64,000 bases of DNA from Taeniopygia guttata (GCF_048771995.1 NC_133025.1:3224001-3288000); one strand, 5' to 3'. Numbered from the stretch's first letter, positions 1-13,400 are shown. The notes: generated by a model from the sequence alone, not told the origin. Program-made: numbers and translations.

Positions 1-116
1 TTTTTGTGCCTTCTGGAAAACAGGGTGAGGGACTCTGGCTGAAATTCATGTGGATTTTCTTTTGAGAAGGGTCTCCTCTGGGTAAGGGAGTGATAACTTT
101 GAGGATCTTGCCTCCA

Positions 117-137
117 TCCTCCTCCTCCTCCTCCTCT
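117..137. repeat. Short CCT microsatellite
   Basis: Six to seven CCT units in PODXL intron 1. Confidence 0.8.
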
Positions 138-2077
138 CTCATAGATGTCTTAAATCCTTTTATCTCCAGGCTCATGGCATGAAGGGATCACTTGTCCCCT
201 GCAAAAGGACTTACTGTATCTTTTGTGAGTGATTTTCATGCTGAAGGGGCCCCAAACATAATCCTGTCCTGTCAGGCTGTTCTTACCAAGGGTTTTCTCC
301 TCCTTCAACCAGATCCTTTTTGTTTCTTCTGTTGGGGACAGTTGTCAGGCAATACTGGCCACCAGCCCAGGCAAACAGGGGCTCGTTACCAGTTATTATC
401 CCTGAGTCCACCACTGAAATTTGGCACAGCGAGGGAGGAAGAGATTGAAAAAAAACCCCATCTTCTGGCATTTGAAAGAGATACAGTACATGTGGAAGGA
501 AAACAGTGACTCCTGGGACTGTGGTGCTTGTTCTGTAGTTGTTTCTGCTTTGGAATTAAGTTTGCAATGGGTTTGCCTAAGCCAGGTCTTCTGTGGGTGG
601 TGATCCTGCAAGACACCAAAAAAAAAAAAATAACAATTTTTCTAAATGAAATGCATTTTTTTTCCCAAAACTGCAGTGAGACAGAGTCCCTGGACAAACA
701 ACAACATTAAGCTCAGCGCAATAAAGCTGCAGGAAGGTATTGAACCCCGTGACTGCAGCAGCACCTGGTGCAGCATCAGTGAGAAAACAGTTTAATTTAA
801 TGCAGCAAGATAGAAAAGGTAAATTTTGCTGACAGAAAGGTGCCCCAAAACCTGCAGGAGGGGTGTGGAGATGGATGTTGCTGCTCCTCTGTGGGAGAGG
901 ATCTTGCCCAGCTGTAGCCACAGCCCCTCTCCACTGGTGTAGTGTAGGTCCAGCCCATGATGCTTGGCCCCACTTAAATCACTGGTCCTGGCCTAATGAG
1001 GAAGAATAAATGGATTTTTAACATCTCTTGACCTTAGTGAAGAGGAACACTAGAAGTGGATGCAGACATACAGAAAGATAAAAGACTAATGAGATTTTTG
1101 GGTGCCAACTTGAGTCTTGGTTCTTCTCCCACTCATTTTTTTGGGGACTGTGTCACTCTGTGCCCCAGAATAGAGCTTTCTACCACCCCAGCCAGGACTA
1201 GCCTGGAGGATGTCACCAGATCTCTCCATTAGCAGAATGCTAAAGCAGAATTGCTTTGGGCTTTTGCTCTCAGTTTTTTGCTAAAAGTGGTAAAATCCTA
1301 TCTGCATCTCCCCAGGGTGGGACAGGAAAGTGCTGGGGCAGGGATCCTGGTTCCTTGGATCACAGAGTGGTCCCAGATGGCCACCAGGACTGGCCTAGAG
1401 CCAAAGCATGGTCCTGCCCCCTTCTCTTGGGCTCAGTTGAATTGAATTGTCTTTTTGACCTCTGTTTGGAACCTTTAATTTCTGCCCCTCTGGGATGAGA
1501 CTGGGGCATGAAGAGGAAATGAGAGCAGTGGGGGATTTCTTCCCTCCTCCCTTTCAACCCATTCTTTCTTTACGTCTCTTTTGTATTGTTTCCACCTTTA
1601 GGAGATTTTTTGTACCTCTTTTGCTGTCAGACCCCCTGTCAAACTTTCACATCCTATTTATGGGACAGACCCATTTTGTGGATGCCTGGTCTCTCCCCAG
1701 GTTGGTGCAACCATCACTGACAATTTAAGCCACACAAATTGATAACACAACTAAGGAGGTGGTAGATCAAAATTCCCTCCTATCTTTGGCACCTGGGGTT
1801 TATCTGTCAGGACCCCGTGATGGTGTTTTACTTCTTTACCTTTTCTTCTCCTGCAGACACTGGTCAGCCTATAGGAAATATGACTTATCTTCACAAAAGC
1901 CCTTTTCCTGCAGATGTAATGGAAATGTTTTCTCACAAGCCAAGTGTTTCCTAAAATAATTCATGCTGCTACTTTCAGTTACACTCACATCTTGATTGTG
2001 TTTCCAGGAGTGGCTGCTCTTGGTGGCTGGTGAGGAAACCATGTTTTGGGAGGAGATCTGAACTTTTACAAAGGCAT

Positions 2078-2255
2078 GGAGTGACACGACAAGGGGTGAT
2101 GGCTTTAAAGTGACAGAGAGCAGGGTTAGATGGGATATTGGGAATAAATTATTGTCTGGGAGGGTGGTGAGGCCCTGGCACAGACTGGCCATGAGGAATG
2201 AGATGATCTTTGAGGTCCCTTCCAACCCAGATCAGTCTTGTGGTGCTATGATTCC
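2078..2255 (+). mobile_element. CR1 LINE 3' fragment, internally shortened
   Basis: It has GACAAGGGGTGATGGCTTTA, GAGGGTGGTGAGGCCCTGGC, and then the tail GATCTTTGAGGTCCCTTCCA and CTATGATTC. The middle of the usual tail is missing. Confidence 0.8.
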
Positions 2256-3177
2256 CCTGAAATGGTCAGGAAGTTGTATGAGCTGATCAGTGTGGGTGCA
2301 TTCCAACTGAAATATTCTATATTCCATTCCTTTCCTTTCCATTCCCTGTTTGGATGCCTATGCAAGGCCCAGCTGTAGCTCCTCTGCCTCCTCCAAACCC
2401 ACTCTGTCCCCAGGCAGTTCCCACAGGAACCCAAACTTGTTGCAGCCTCCCAATCCCAAATCCCACTCCCCAGGTCCTTCTCAATGCAGATGATGGGGTT
2501 AAATTTTCCCAACAGAAACCTGAGCTTGATCAGATCTTTCATGCACAATCAGTGTCAATAGTCTTTATTAGAGAAGATACTTTGCCTGTGTGCCAGCACA
2601 GAGGAATAAAGCAGATCTCTGTAGAGCAACATTAGGCTAAAAATCAATCCTTGGAAGTGTGACTGCTGTTTTGGAGGGTTGGAAATAATATATGAATGCT
2701 TCATGGGGAAAAAAAAAAAAATATAGCAGCTCTTCTCACAGTCCCCAAATGGAAGAACCTTCTCCCCAAATCAGGTCATTGCTTTGACTCCAGAGGGATC
2801 CATGGATAAAGAGGCTCAGCCCATGTTTCCTGAAAGGTGAAAAATTGACTAATTTTTCCAGGAGTGAATTTGAGTAAGCGCCCAGAAGTGGTGGTTGCCA
2901 CATAGAGAAATACTCTGTGGCCATTGATGGAGCTCCTGCAGTGATTGCAAACAGAAGAATAGACCCAGGGTTTTATAGTGGTTTAGCAGTGAAAATACCC
3001 CATTTTGGCACCACAGCACATTGCAGAGCTCTCTGCAGTGAGAGAGTTCTCTCTTGTCAGGTGAGTTGTCCTCCAGCTGCATCTCCCACTGAGGAACAGC
3101 TTCATCATTTGAAAGTTTTCTTCAGAAACCAAACACAGATCTCTTTGCACATGATAATGTGAGATAATTGTTTGGGT

Positions 3178-3220
3178 TTAATGATCTTGGAGATCTTTTC
3201 CAACCTTAATGATTCTGTGT
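3178..3220 (+). mobile_element. CR1 3' tail fragment
   Basis: About 40 bp resembling the CR1 end (TGATCTTGGAGATCTTTTCC, then AATGATTCTGTG). Confidence 0.6.
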
Positions 3221-3670
3221 CACCTCATCTCTTCAGGGATGTGGGAGACCCTCATGACAGGGGTGGACACTTGCAGTCAGTGCATCCCTTGGCTGTCCCC
3301 TTACAAGGGCTGGACCTGCTTTATTTTGGGAACACTTGCAGGGCTTTGCTTGGAAGCTGGTGGACCTCCCATGTGAGGGAGACCTGTGTCCTGAGACCCA
3401 GCAGGCCTTGTCCTCCTGCTCTTGCTCTAAAGACCTGTTAGTTTGACTACATTAGGAGATTCCTCTTGTCCTCCTCTGCTCTACTTCCTGCTGGACACAG
3501 TGGTACCAGAACATGGAGTTTGATATCACTTTGGAGAGCACGAGGCAAACCCTGAGTGAATGACTCGTGGTTTATACCAGTGTTTACTTCTACAAATACA
3601 CATTCTGAGGGGAAACCAAGGGTAGTTTCCTTAGTTCAGCGTTTACTTTGGCGTTTTCACTTTTCCCCAG

Positions 3671-4495
3671 GTGTCAGCTCTCAGGATGATGCGGATTCTG
3701 CAAACCCGGGACAAACCCTGACCACGGAAACCACAGAAACCACCACGGTGACCACAGCTGCTAGCGAGAGCACCAGTGAGATCTCACTAACCACCACATC
3801 ACCACCTACCACGCTCCAAACCACCACCACTACCACGACTCCACCTGCTGTGGCAGCAGCCAGCTCTACTCAAAGCACCGTCGTTACAACCAACGCGGGA
3901 ACGTCACCGTCCTCCGCTGCCGTGTCACCCACCACAGCGACAGGGACCGCCCCCACAACGCTGGGGACCACATTGTCTGCCACCACCACCCCATCCCACA
4001 CGTCTGGGCAGGACAGCTCCCCACACAGCACCACCAGCCCCACAACCACCCCTGCTGCAAACTCTGCTACTTCTAGGCAGCCCAGTAGTACCACAGCCAG
4101 CGTGGGGAGCTTGGGGACCACCGCTGCTGCAAAACCTGTTGTCACTAATGCAACCACTACCCCAGGAGCTGTAGGAGATGTTGGCACATTCTCTTCCACC
4201 ACAGGGCCTTCAGTAAGGCAGCCTTTGGATCATTTGCCTACCACCACCGTGAGCACCACAGAGCCAAGAACTGACCCTTCCCAAAGCTCCGAGGAATGTG
4301 TTTTCCCTCCTCCACAATGTGCCACCAAGAAGCCTTCTCCTTCTCCGAGTTCTCCAGCCCCTTCCACCAGTCCTGGAGGCACCAAGACTTCTGTTACCCC
4401 TCCGACTGGATCCCCATCCCTCACCACCACTCCAATGTCACAACCTGGCAGCAAAGACGTGGTCCCAGCAGCCACCACGACAACTCCTGGGGCAG
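3671..4495 (+). CDS. PODXL: PODXL mucin-domain exon (exon 2)
   Basis: This 825-bp exon lies between CAG at 3670 and GTAACA at 4496 and has phase 1 at both ends. It starts [15 protein letters not shown] and is then dominated by Thr, Ser and Pro with many TTT runs, as expected for a densely O-glycosylated mucin. An N-glycosylation sequon (NAT) is at 4147. Two cysteines lie near its end, in the stretch ECVFPPPQC (about 4294-4320). The sequence itself is not conserved, as is usual for CD34-family mucin regions. The assignment rests on splice phase, composition and linkage to the conserved downstream exons. Confidence 0.9.
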
Positions 4496-7400
4496 GTAAC
4501 AGGAGACAGGAACCTTGGTTTCTGGGTGTTGGGAGGCTTTTTGTGTTTTCTCTTCATCTGGCTACCTAAGCACCTCCTGCCATTCTGGGCTGTGTCATTT
4601 TAGGACTTTCCAGCACAGTTGTCTGTGTGACAAGCGCGTGTTTAAGTCCCTCGCTGGAAGTCGAGTCAATGCAGTCAGTGAAATTCAAGGAATGAATCAA
4701 CTGGCAAAGTGCAGGCATTGGCTTTTGGGTGGACCAAATGGTGCCTGAAGCACCATCAGCTGCAGTGGCTCGATCTTCAGTGACGGCAGATGGGGACAGC
4801 AGCTGTGGGTTGGGAACTGAGGCGGGGGACTGGGGAAGCAGCGTGACAGCCCCTGGAATGCTGCCCCTGGGAGATCCCTGCTGCAGCTGACAGCTTAGGG
4901 AAGGCTGGCTGGGCAGGCACAGAAATGAGCTTTAGATGACTAAGGAGATTTGTGGTAAACTCTGAGTTTACAACCCCTGAGGAGTCTGACTTTGGTAGGA
5001 CGTCCATCAGTGCTGCGGGAGGGTTTTGGCTGCTGGCTGCTGTCTAGGCAGCATGAGGAGTGTCCATGTGCTGTTTAGGACCTTGCTGAACACCAGTAAG
5101 GTGTTTTCTCTGGCCTCTGAAGTTTTACAGTCGTGTCAGCTCCTGGGTGTCCTGGCCAGGCACAGTTCAGCCTCCTAAACTGGTATTTTTGTCTGGTAGC
5201 ATTCACAGGGAACTCACAACCCTGTAGGACTGTGAGAGCTCCACAGAGCCTTCCAGATTTGGCTGGGACTGTGGGTTCAGCTCACATCTACCTTTGAATA
5301 AAAGCTGTGATCCCTTCATTATCTTCCCCTGGAAAATGTTCTTCTTGATCCAATTTCCAGTTATCTGGAATACAGAAACCGTTCAAAAACCATTGCCATC
5401 CCCCTCAGCCTCTCAGCTGTTTGCACCACTAAATGGGCCAAGGTTTTATTGCAAGGCCATAAATTTAAAGCCATCTTTACTGGCTTCCCCCAAGTCATGT
5501 TTTCCTGTGTGGGCAGGAATGAGGTGAAATGGATATTTTCATGAAGGATGTTTCTTTTTCGTTTCTTTCCCCTCCTGCTCCACAGGACTGTTCTCCACTG
5601 AAGGATCATATATAAAATTATGTTAATTCAAATTGGGCCTCAAGCATTAAGCCTGAAGAGGTCTAAAAAACCCTTTATATTTAATAAATAGCTGGCAGAA
5701 TGCATTAGAAACAGATGGCTTTGGAATTAATTCTCTCCTGGAGCCTTCAGAACGTGTCTGAGAGAAATATCCCTTGTTTTTTCTGTGGAAGAGGTAGGAG
5801 TCCCGAGAGCAAATAGGCTGTGAACATCCTTTGGCATTTTAATTCTCTTTGTCACCACTTAAGGATCAATTAGGAAGCCAGGGATGAAGATCCATGTCTT
5901 CAAAGGGATCTGGGAAGGCAGGAGGCTGCTGTGCTGATGTGCTGATGATACAGAGCTTAACCAAGTCCTCAGAGGTCACCTCGGGTATCAGAGACACCTG
6001 AATGGGGCTTGTAGACTTGGGACTTGTGTCCTGGCAGGACACCCCAGGCTGTCTCCTGTAGAACCAGGCACTACTTCTGAGCTTGTCACCCTGGAATTTT
6101 TCCATGGAGGTGCAGTCAGCAGAGGTTATGGCATTACATCCCCTCCCAAGCAGGTGGCAGATCCTGGGTAGGCAGGTCTGTGTCTGTTGGGGAAATCTCC
6201 ATGGGAGACGCCCCAAATAAAGTGAAAGGAGGGTCACCCCATAGGTGATTACCCAGCTACCCACACACAGCCATCCAATGGCCTTTGGTTCCTCTCTGAT
6301 GACTTTCAGCAGCAGAAAATAAAATCAGCAATCAGATTCTTTTCATATCAAATTTTAAAAATATATAAAATTAAAGAAGCAATGGAAAGCCTCTCCAGCA
6401 CAATGAGCTTCAAGGTAGAACTAGAGATGAAAACCAATTTTGAGGTGATCCCTTACAGGGCTGTGCCATCTGTATCCTCTATACTGTGTCAGTGTCTGTC
6501 TGCTTGTTTTTTGGTGCATGCTGGGGAGCCAGACCAGAGTACCCACGACGTTGGAACTGCCAAACCCACCAGCACCTCCCAGAGCCCTGGCAGTGCCCAG
6601 CCTCCAGCCTCGGGGGACCAGCCAGACCAGGCAGAGAGCTGCAGTTCTGGCCAGCAGCAGCCCAACATTTCCTCCACAAACGAGGTAATGGCACCAAACG
6701 GGAAGGTGGGCACCTCTCAGAGGTGTTAACTCAGCTGCCATCCCACGTGCACGTGAGCCTGAGGCTCTTCTCACTGTTCCTGTGATAGAGAGAGAGAGAC
6801 CTGCCAGCAAAGCAATTCCAGGTTGTAGAATTACGGAACTCTTTAGGGTGGAAAGGGCCTTTAGAGGACATTTACTCCCATCCCTGTCTCCTGGAGCTTT
6901 CCAGAGAAGAGACAATGAGGATGGAGGTGAAGGGGAGGGGTCTGGAGCACCAGGAGCAACTGAGGGAGCTGGGAGGGCTCAGCCTGGAGAGAAGGAGGCT
7001 CGGGAGGCTCAGACTTTTGGCTCTGCACAACTCCCAGGAGGAGATCAGGCTCTTTTTCCAGGAAACAAATGATGGGCTGTTGGATTGGTGATCAACTGTC
7101 CTTCCAGCCTTTGTCCACCACTGAGAGTTGCTTTTTTCCTGCCTTTCCAGCTCATCTGTAATGAACAGGTTCAACATACCGGGCCCACCATCCAGCTGAA
7201 AGAACCCAGAACCTGTGTAAGTACCACCTTTTTGACTTCCATGGAGAATTAGCAGCTGTTGGAGGTTCAGATTTTAACCTGTGGTGCTCTGAGCGTGTGA
7301 GAAAAAGCTCAGAAATGAGGGAATTTCACCAAAGATGCGACCAATGTAAAATGGTGAATGCAAACCCATGTTCAGCATAGTCACCAGTGAGGGATGTGGC

Positions 7401-10400
7401 AGGAGGACAAGGGGCCAGTGTTGTCTTCTCCAAGTAGAATGACCAGCTGAGCCCACCCAGGTCTTACAGAAAGACAAATGGAAAATTTTAAAGGGTAAAT
7501 CTTTCCCTATGCTAGCAGGAAAGCTTTTTGCCTAAATTGAGGGGCTGAAATTTTGTCCCAAAACCCAATAAAAAAATTGAGGTGTTCCCCTACATTTATT
7601 GTGGACTTGTGAGGTTTTGTACCTCACACTGGGCTAGTGTGGCATCAAACTGCAGAGTAACTGGGAAGCAGAGGAGCCTGGAGTTTGGGACTCACTGTGC
7701 TCCTCAATGCTCTCATAGAACCCTTAAGTGAGAGGGAAAAAAACTCCATTTCACTGGTTTCAGGCCCTTTACAAGACCAGGGAGCAGTAAAATGTGGTGG
7801 GAAGGCTGGGGGCAGGCAAGCCCAACTCAGGAGCACGCTCCAGGATCCTTTCTGGGGGGTGGGCACTGTCTGCTGGTGTTCCTGAGGAATAACCACCCCA
7901 GAATGGTTCTGGTGGAAACTGTGAGCTTCCTGGAATAGGGAAGATGCACTATACTGGTAAGTTCCAAATAGGAAGTTTGAAGTTGGTGATAAAGAGGAAG
8001 AGACACCAGTAAATGGCTGGTGAGGTCCTGACAGAGTGACTGTGGGTAGGGCTCAGGGGTGGGGTTTGGCATGAAAATGCTCTGGTTTCTAGCAGTGTAA
8101 GCAGTGGAAAATTGGCACTTCAGGGACCTTCTCACAGCCTGTGCCATGGGCAGGGACACTTTCCACCAGACCAGATTGCTCCAAGCTCTGTCCAGCCTGG
8201 CCTTGGACACTTCCAGGGATCCAGGGGCAGCCTCAGCTTCTCTGGGCACCCTACTCCAGCATCTCACCATCCTGACAGTAAAGAATTTCTTCATAATATC
8301 TAATCTAAATCTCTCCTCTTTTAATTTCAAACTGCTCCCCTTTGTCCTGCCACTCCCTGTCCTAAGTGAATCAGAATCAGCCAAGTTGGAAGGGACTCTC
8401 CAAGTGAAGCCACACTGTGTTCACAAAACCCCTCCAGACACATTTTGAATTAAACTACTGACCACAGCAGCTCTTGAAATTCCCCGCACCTGGGTGATGG
8501 CCCTGCCTGGCAGCCCTGGAAAGGGCTTGGACCTCCCAGCATCATCCACTGTGCTCCTGGAGGAGGGAAATCACCTGCCTGCTGTCTGCTGTCACCTTCT
8601 GGCTGCTGCTGGGTGTAAGTGCTCCTTGCCCACACACCTGCAGCAGTGGTGATGTCCTTAGCAGCATCATGCTCTCAATGCTGAGGATGATTCCATGGAG
8701 GCCCAGCAGGATGGTCTCTCCTGAGACCACCACTTTCCCCACATAATGTCTTGGACACGGCTGCAGGCTCATGCTGGAAAACCTTCTCATCAAATTTTGC
8801 ATTGAATATATACAAATATTCAATCAGATGGACAAAATCTAATTTTGGAGCCTAAAAGGGACTTTGGACCGGGCTGGTGTTTAAAGCTTCCCCCCTCCTT
8901 CTGGGCACAGTGATGTTCCAGAGCTGCTGTCCTTCCCAGGGAGTTGTACTGGGAGGCTTTTGGAAGTAGGGATGGTGAGGCTGGGAAGCACCAGCGAGCT
9001 GAGGGATGGGCAGACACATCTTGGCATTGTGGCCTGCCCCGGGGCCATGGAGAATTGGAGCTGGAGAGCCAGGGATTCTCCCACCCTGCTTCCCTTTGAT
9101 CCTTCTGGGTGTAATAACGAGCTCAAAATGCCAGTTACACCCCAAAACAGCCACAGAAAGGCTGCAGGGCTGCAAGGGTGCATCCTCCCATCCCATCTCC
9201 CTCCTCCTCGGCTGCCAAAGCACCTCCCCACCAAGCGCCCTTAACTTTCCACTTGTTGTATTCCTGAAAATTGCAGCCCATTTTGTGCCTCCCAAGCCGA
9301 GCAGATAACAGAGAAATGGCACTATCTGGTTTCCCTGCTTTGTAGGACCAGTAAACACATCTGTAGCCAAATCCTGACAGCAAAGTGAAAAAATCCTCTG
9401 TGTTTCACAACCCGTGGGAAAACAGGAAAGTGTGTGCTATAAGGAGAAGTGTTCCAGAAACAGCTCCAATCCTGCTGAGAACAAGCCAGAGTCGGGGTGG
9501 CATTGTACTAAAAATTCAGATCCAGAAAGAAGCCAGGGCAATGTGGGGGGAGCAGTGGTGGGGGACATGTCTGGATCACACAGAGCAGGGGAGAGGACAC
9601 AGCCACCCACCCCATTCACAGCCAGGCTGGTGGGGCAGCACAGTGATGAGGGTACCCCAGCAAACAGCTGGGACTGAACCCAGGAATTGCAGACCTTTCA
9701 CCCCACCACACCTCACTTTCTCCAGAAAAAAAGGAACTCAAACGATAAATCCTTAAAAAAAAAAAAACCAAAAAAAGCCAAATATACAGTTGGTACCACT
9801 TTGTGGACTGTAGATGTTTCACAGGCTGGTGGTTTCCCTGCATCCTTCCTCTTCAGATGATGCTTTGAACCAATGCTGAACAGTTTGGTCCGTGTTCCCC
9901 CACCTTCTCCTTCTCCTTCCTTTGATTACTGCAGGATCTTAATGAGTTTTTTAGTAAGGCTTATCAGCTTAATACTTTATATTCCAGAGGATGATTTCTT
10001 CCTGGCTCACACATGCAGTTTCAGTTGGGTTTCTCCTGCCTTGGAAGGGATAGGTGGAGGAATGGATGGATGATGGATGGATGATGGAGGGATGGATGGA
10101 TGGATGGATGGATGGATGGATGGATGGATGGATGGATGGATGGAGGGATGGATGGATGGATGGTGATGGATGGATGATGGATGGATGGATGATGGATGGA
10201 TGGATGATGGATGGATGGATGGATGCTCTGCTCCTCATCCTAACCCCAAAATGAGTTAGGTGAAGCAAGTAGAGATGATGACAGAGGTGGCTGGTGTAGC
10301 CTGAGCTGTGGTTCAGCCACACAACCCCGTGTCCATCTCCCAGGTGTTCCTCCTCCATCGTGTCCCCCGCCTGGACACAGATGTGTCCAAGGAGCTGAGC

Positions 10401-13400
10401 CAGTGGATGCTGGGGAGCACCAGAACCTGCTGCAGTGGGGGATGCAAAAACCACAGCAGGACCACACAAACCCGCTGGAATTGCTGTGTGACACCCACTG
10501 GTCCGGGGACACAGGACAGTCCCTGGAGCAGGCAGAGGGACTCCCTCACCGAGCAGGGTCGTGGTCCCCCCCTCACCCGTGCAGCTGGCGGGGTGGTTTG
10601 TTGACTCAAGTGCTGTTACCTCATTCGGGGATGTTGGTTTTAGGTCCCCGCCAGTGTGGGAACCGGATCCGAGCTGCTCGGCAGCGCCTGTCAACTCCGG
10701 CCAAGGAATGCGAGCGGCTCCGGGGCGGAGGGGGAGCTGCCAGGGGCATCCCTGCGGCCCTCTCCAGCCCTGGAAAGGGCCAGTCCCTCCAGTTCACCCT
10801 CTGCAGGGCTTTAGGCACTGCTCACCACCTGCCACGGGAGTGGTCTCAGTGAGGTTTTAGCCTCGCATCCCACTTCCCTCCCCACCCAAAAAAAAAAAGG
10901 GTCTTTTCCCTCCCCATGGAGTGGTAGGAGAAGAAACAGGTAATTATTATTAACTCGCATCCCATTTCCCTCCTCACCCAAGAAAAAAGGGTCTTCTTTT
11001 CCCTCCCCATGGAGTGGTAGGGGAAGAAACAGGTTATTGAGGGCTGGGGCAAAGCAGAGCAGCGGCAAAACCAGGGGAAGGAGGATGCAGGAAGGCAGCA
11101 GAGGCTTTCCCTTCCTCTGCCAAGCAGAAAGTGCTGCACAGACAGGGACTGGTAAATCACAGGACATTCCAAGTGTAGGAGCACAACCCAGCGTCCAGAC
11201 GTGATAAAAACACCGCCACCACCGAGCTACACCCCCCTCCTCCCTGTCCTGCTGGGAACCGGCTTTCCAGGGAATGCTGCCCTCGGGCTGGGGCAGATTT
11301 CCCACCCAGCTCTTTTCCCAGGGATGGTACAACCCCACAGAGGGGCCCTGGGGAAGTTCTCCTGTGCAAAGAGAAAGGACAGGCGATGGACAGTGGCCAT
11401 TCCCAGGGACAGCCAGGGCCTCCCGATGCTGAGCTCACCCTCACACTGTGCCCGGGGCCAGCCTTCCGTCCCGGCAAGTGCATCCTGTCTCCACTGCTGC
11501 TTCCCAAATATTTAGATAAGATGGGGTGAGATTAGGTGCGTCTCTGAGCCGGGCTGCTCCCATCCCTGCGGGCAGCAAGCAGGATCTGCCAGCCAGTGGT
11601 GCTGCTGGGATGGGAGGGCAGGGTTTGGGGTGATGGAGCAGAGCCTTTCCCAGCCAGGAACCTCATTTCAGCAGGGATTAAGTGTCGGAATCTGTGGGTA
11701 TTGGTGATTCCGAGATTGTAGAAAGTCTCTGTCTTTCTGCCCCGTTGCCAAAGAAGAAGCCATAATTGGTCTGTGCTGGTTTCAAGGTTGTTTATTCTGT
11801 TTATCTCTAACATGTTCTGCTGCCCTGCCGCAGCTCTGTCCTGCAGGGCAGCGTGTGGGGCTCTGCCCTCAGTGGGATGTTACAAACATTAAATACCACA
11901 AACTACCTGTGCTGGATTTACAATAACGTGCCAATATCTGTCACCTACATTGAACAGTGTGTCCCCAGCCTAAACCAACAGAAAAATGCCAACACCACAG
12001 TGAAACATGGAGGGCATGAAGAAGGAGGAAAAGGACAAGACACACCCAATTTCCTCCATCTTGTCCCCTCTGAACCCCTAATCTAGAAATCTAAAATTTT
12101 ACTTTTGCACCTGTGTCACACTTAATTATTACTCTTATCAAACACTCAAAGCTTGTAATTCATCCTGTAAGATTGAAATCTCTTTTCCATGGACAGAGAT
12201 CACAGACAGTGTCTCTGGGGGCTCTGTCCAGGGGGGTTCCTGACCCCTGCCAGTGTCCCAGACCTTCCAGGGCAGCCAGAGGGAAGCCCTGGATTCCCAC
12301 AATTAAGGGCTTTGACACACAGGAGCACCTGCACATGAAAGACTTGTGCACACAGGATCTGTAATATACAGCACCTCTCACACAGGACCTGTGAGGGCCA
12401 GGTCTGTGCACAGAATCATGGAAGGATTTAGGTTGGAAAAGCCCGCTAAGATCATCAATTTCAACAATTAACCCAGCACTGCCAAATCCACCCAATCCAA
12501 ACCCATGTCCCCAAGTGCCACACCCACACGTCAGGATCTGTGCAGGCAGGAGGGTGAGCACTTTAGAGACAACCCAGGTGCTACAAAGCATCAAGTAAAA
12601 AACCTCAGGAATACTCCAGAGGGAGCGTGGGCTCCATCCACCCCTCTCCCATCTCTCCAGGGATGCTTTGGTTTGCCCAGAGAAGCTGTGGTTTCCCATC
12701 CCTAGACGTGTTGAAGGCCAGGTTGGAGGGGCTTAGAGCAATCTGGTCTATGGAAGCTGTCCCTGCCCATGGCAGGGAGCAGACTGGATGATGTTTTGGG
12801 TCCTTTCTAACCCAAACCACTCCATGATTCATCCTGTGGTTCTATCCAAAAGCAAGACCCACTCTCTTGCTCTTCCCTGCAGAGCTGTGGGGAAGCTTTA
12901 GGCAGGCCAGGGAGCTGTGTTGGTGGGGACAGGGGGTAGAAAGGCTGGGGATGCCCGTGGGGGAAGTGTGGGGCTGCACAGCCCTGCCCTGCTCCCGCTG
13001 TGGGCCCCTGGCCCCCCCAGCACCCCCGCCCCGCTTCCCTCGGGGACCTGCTATTCCTGGAACACCGAAAGCTGCGGCTCACAGATAAGGCTGCGGCAGG
13101 GCCCCGGTGAGGAATGGCAGCCAAGAGCTCGGCTCCTTGCAAAGAAACTCCTTTTAAACTTTTCCTGTTCCCCGGGAGGGCCGGCGGCAGCCGGGCAGAG
13201 CACAGGGATGAGGGAAGATCACAGAATCCGTTTGGCTGGGAAAGATCTCCGAGATCACCGAGTCCAACCGACGACCCAACACCACCTTGTCCACCAAACC
13301 ATGGCACGGAGTGGCACATCCAGTCTCACAGGGGTCATTCTCTAAGGGTGGGACATCCTGCACACGTGGTGATGAGGGGGGTGATGCTGGGCAGTCCCTG

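Larger units (their letters stand above)
1..3670 (+). other. PODXL: PODXL intron 1, 3' part (non-coding)
   Basis: No convincing coding exon is visible here. The stretch ends in a pyrimidine-rich tract and CAG at 3670, just before the mucin exon, so it reads as the end of the intron following the signal-peptide exon. The family has a separate short first exon and a large first intron, so exon 1 is inferred to lie upstream of the window. The interval holds a short TCC-repeat at 117-137, an A-run at 618-629, an A-run near 2708-2720, and CR1 tails at 2078-2255 and 3178-3220. The open frames here are short and unrelated to known proteins. Confidence 0.75.
6685..7150 (+). other. PODXL: PODXL intron 3 with CR1 pieces
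   Basis: A 466-bp intron. It contains a minus-strand CR1 tail fragment (about 6822-6885) followed by a plus-strand CR1 body fragment (about 6930-7040). Its acceptor is a good pyrimidine tract ending in CCAG at 7150. Confidence 0.8.

Noticed and set aside
3870..4478. Open frames on the strand opposite the PODXL mucin exon, rich in Val and Gly
   Set aside because: They are shadows of the Thr-rich codons (ACC/ACN read backward as GGT/NGT).
7827..8384. A 185-residue minus-strand ORF
   Set aside because: It largely overlaps a CR1 fragment and does not resemble a known protein or the CR1 RT.
9969..10694. A 241-residue minus-strand ORF with long His-Pro-Ser-Ile repeats, and a plus-strand ORF of MDGW repeats
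   Set aside because: Both are translations of the GGAT microsatellite, whose unit lacks stops in those frames; there is no coding support.
10500..13400. Several open frames of 100-210 residues in GC-rich sequence
   Set aside because: They lie inside a PODXL intron, overlap each other on both strands and show no domain; GC-rich DNA gives such frames by chance.
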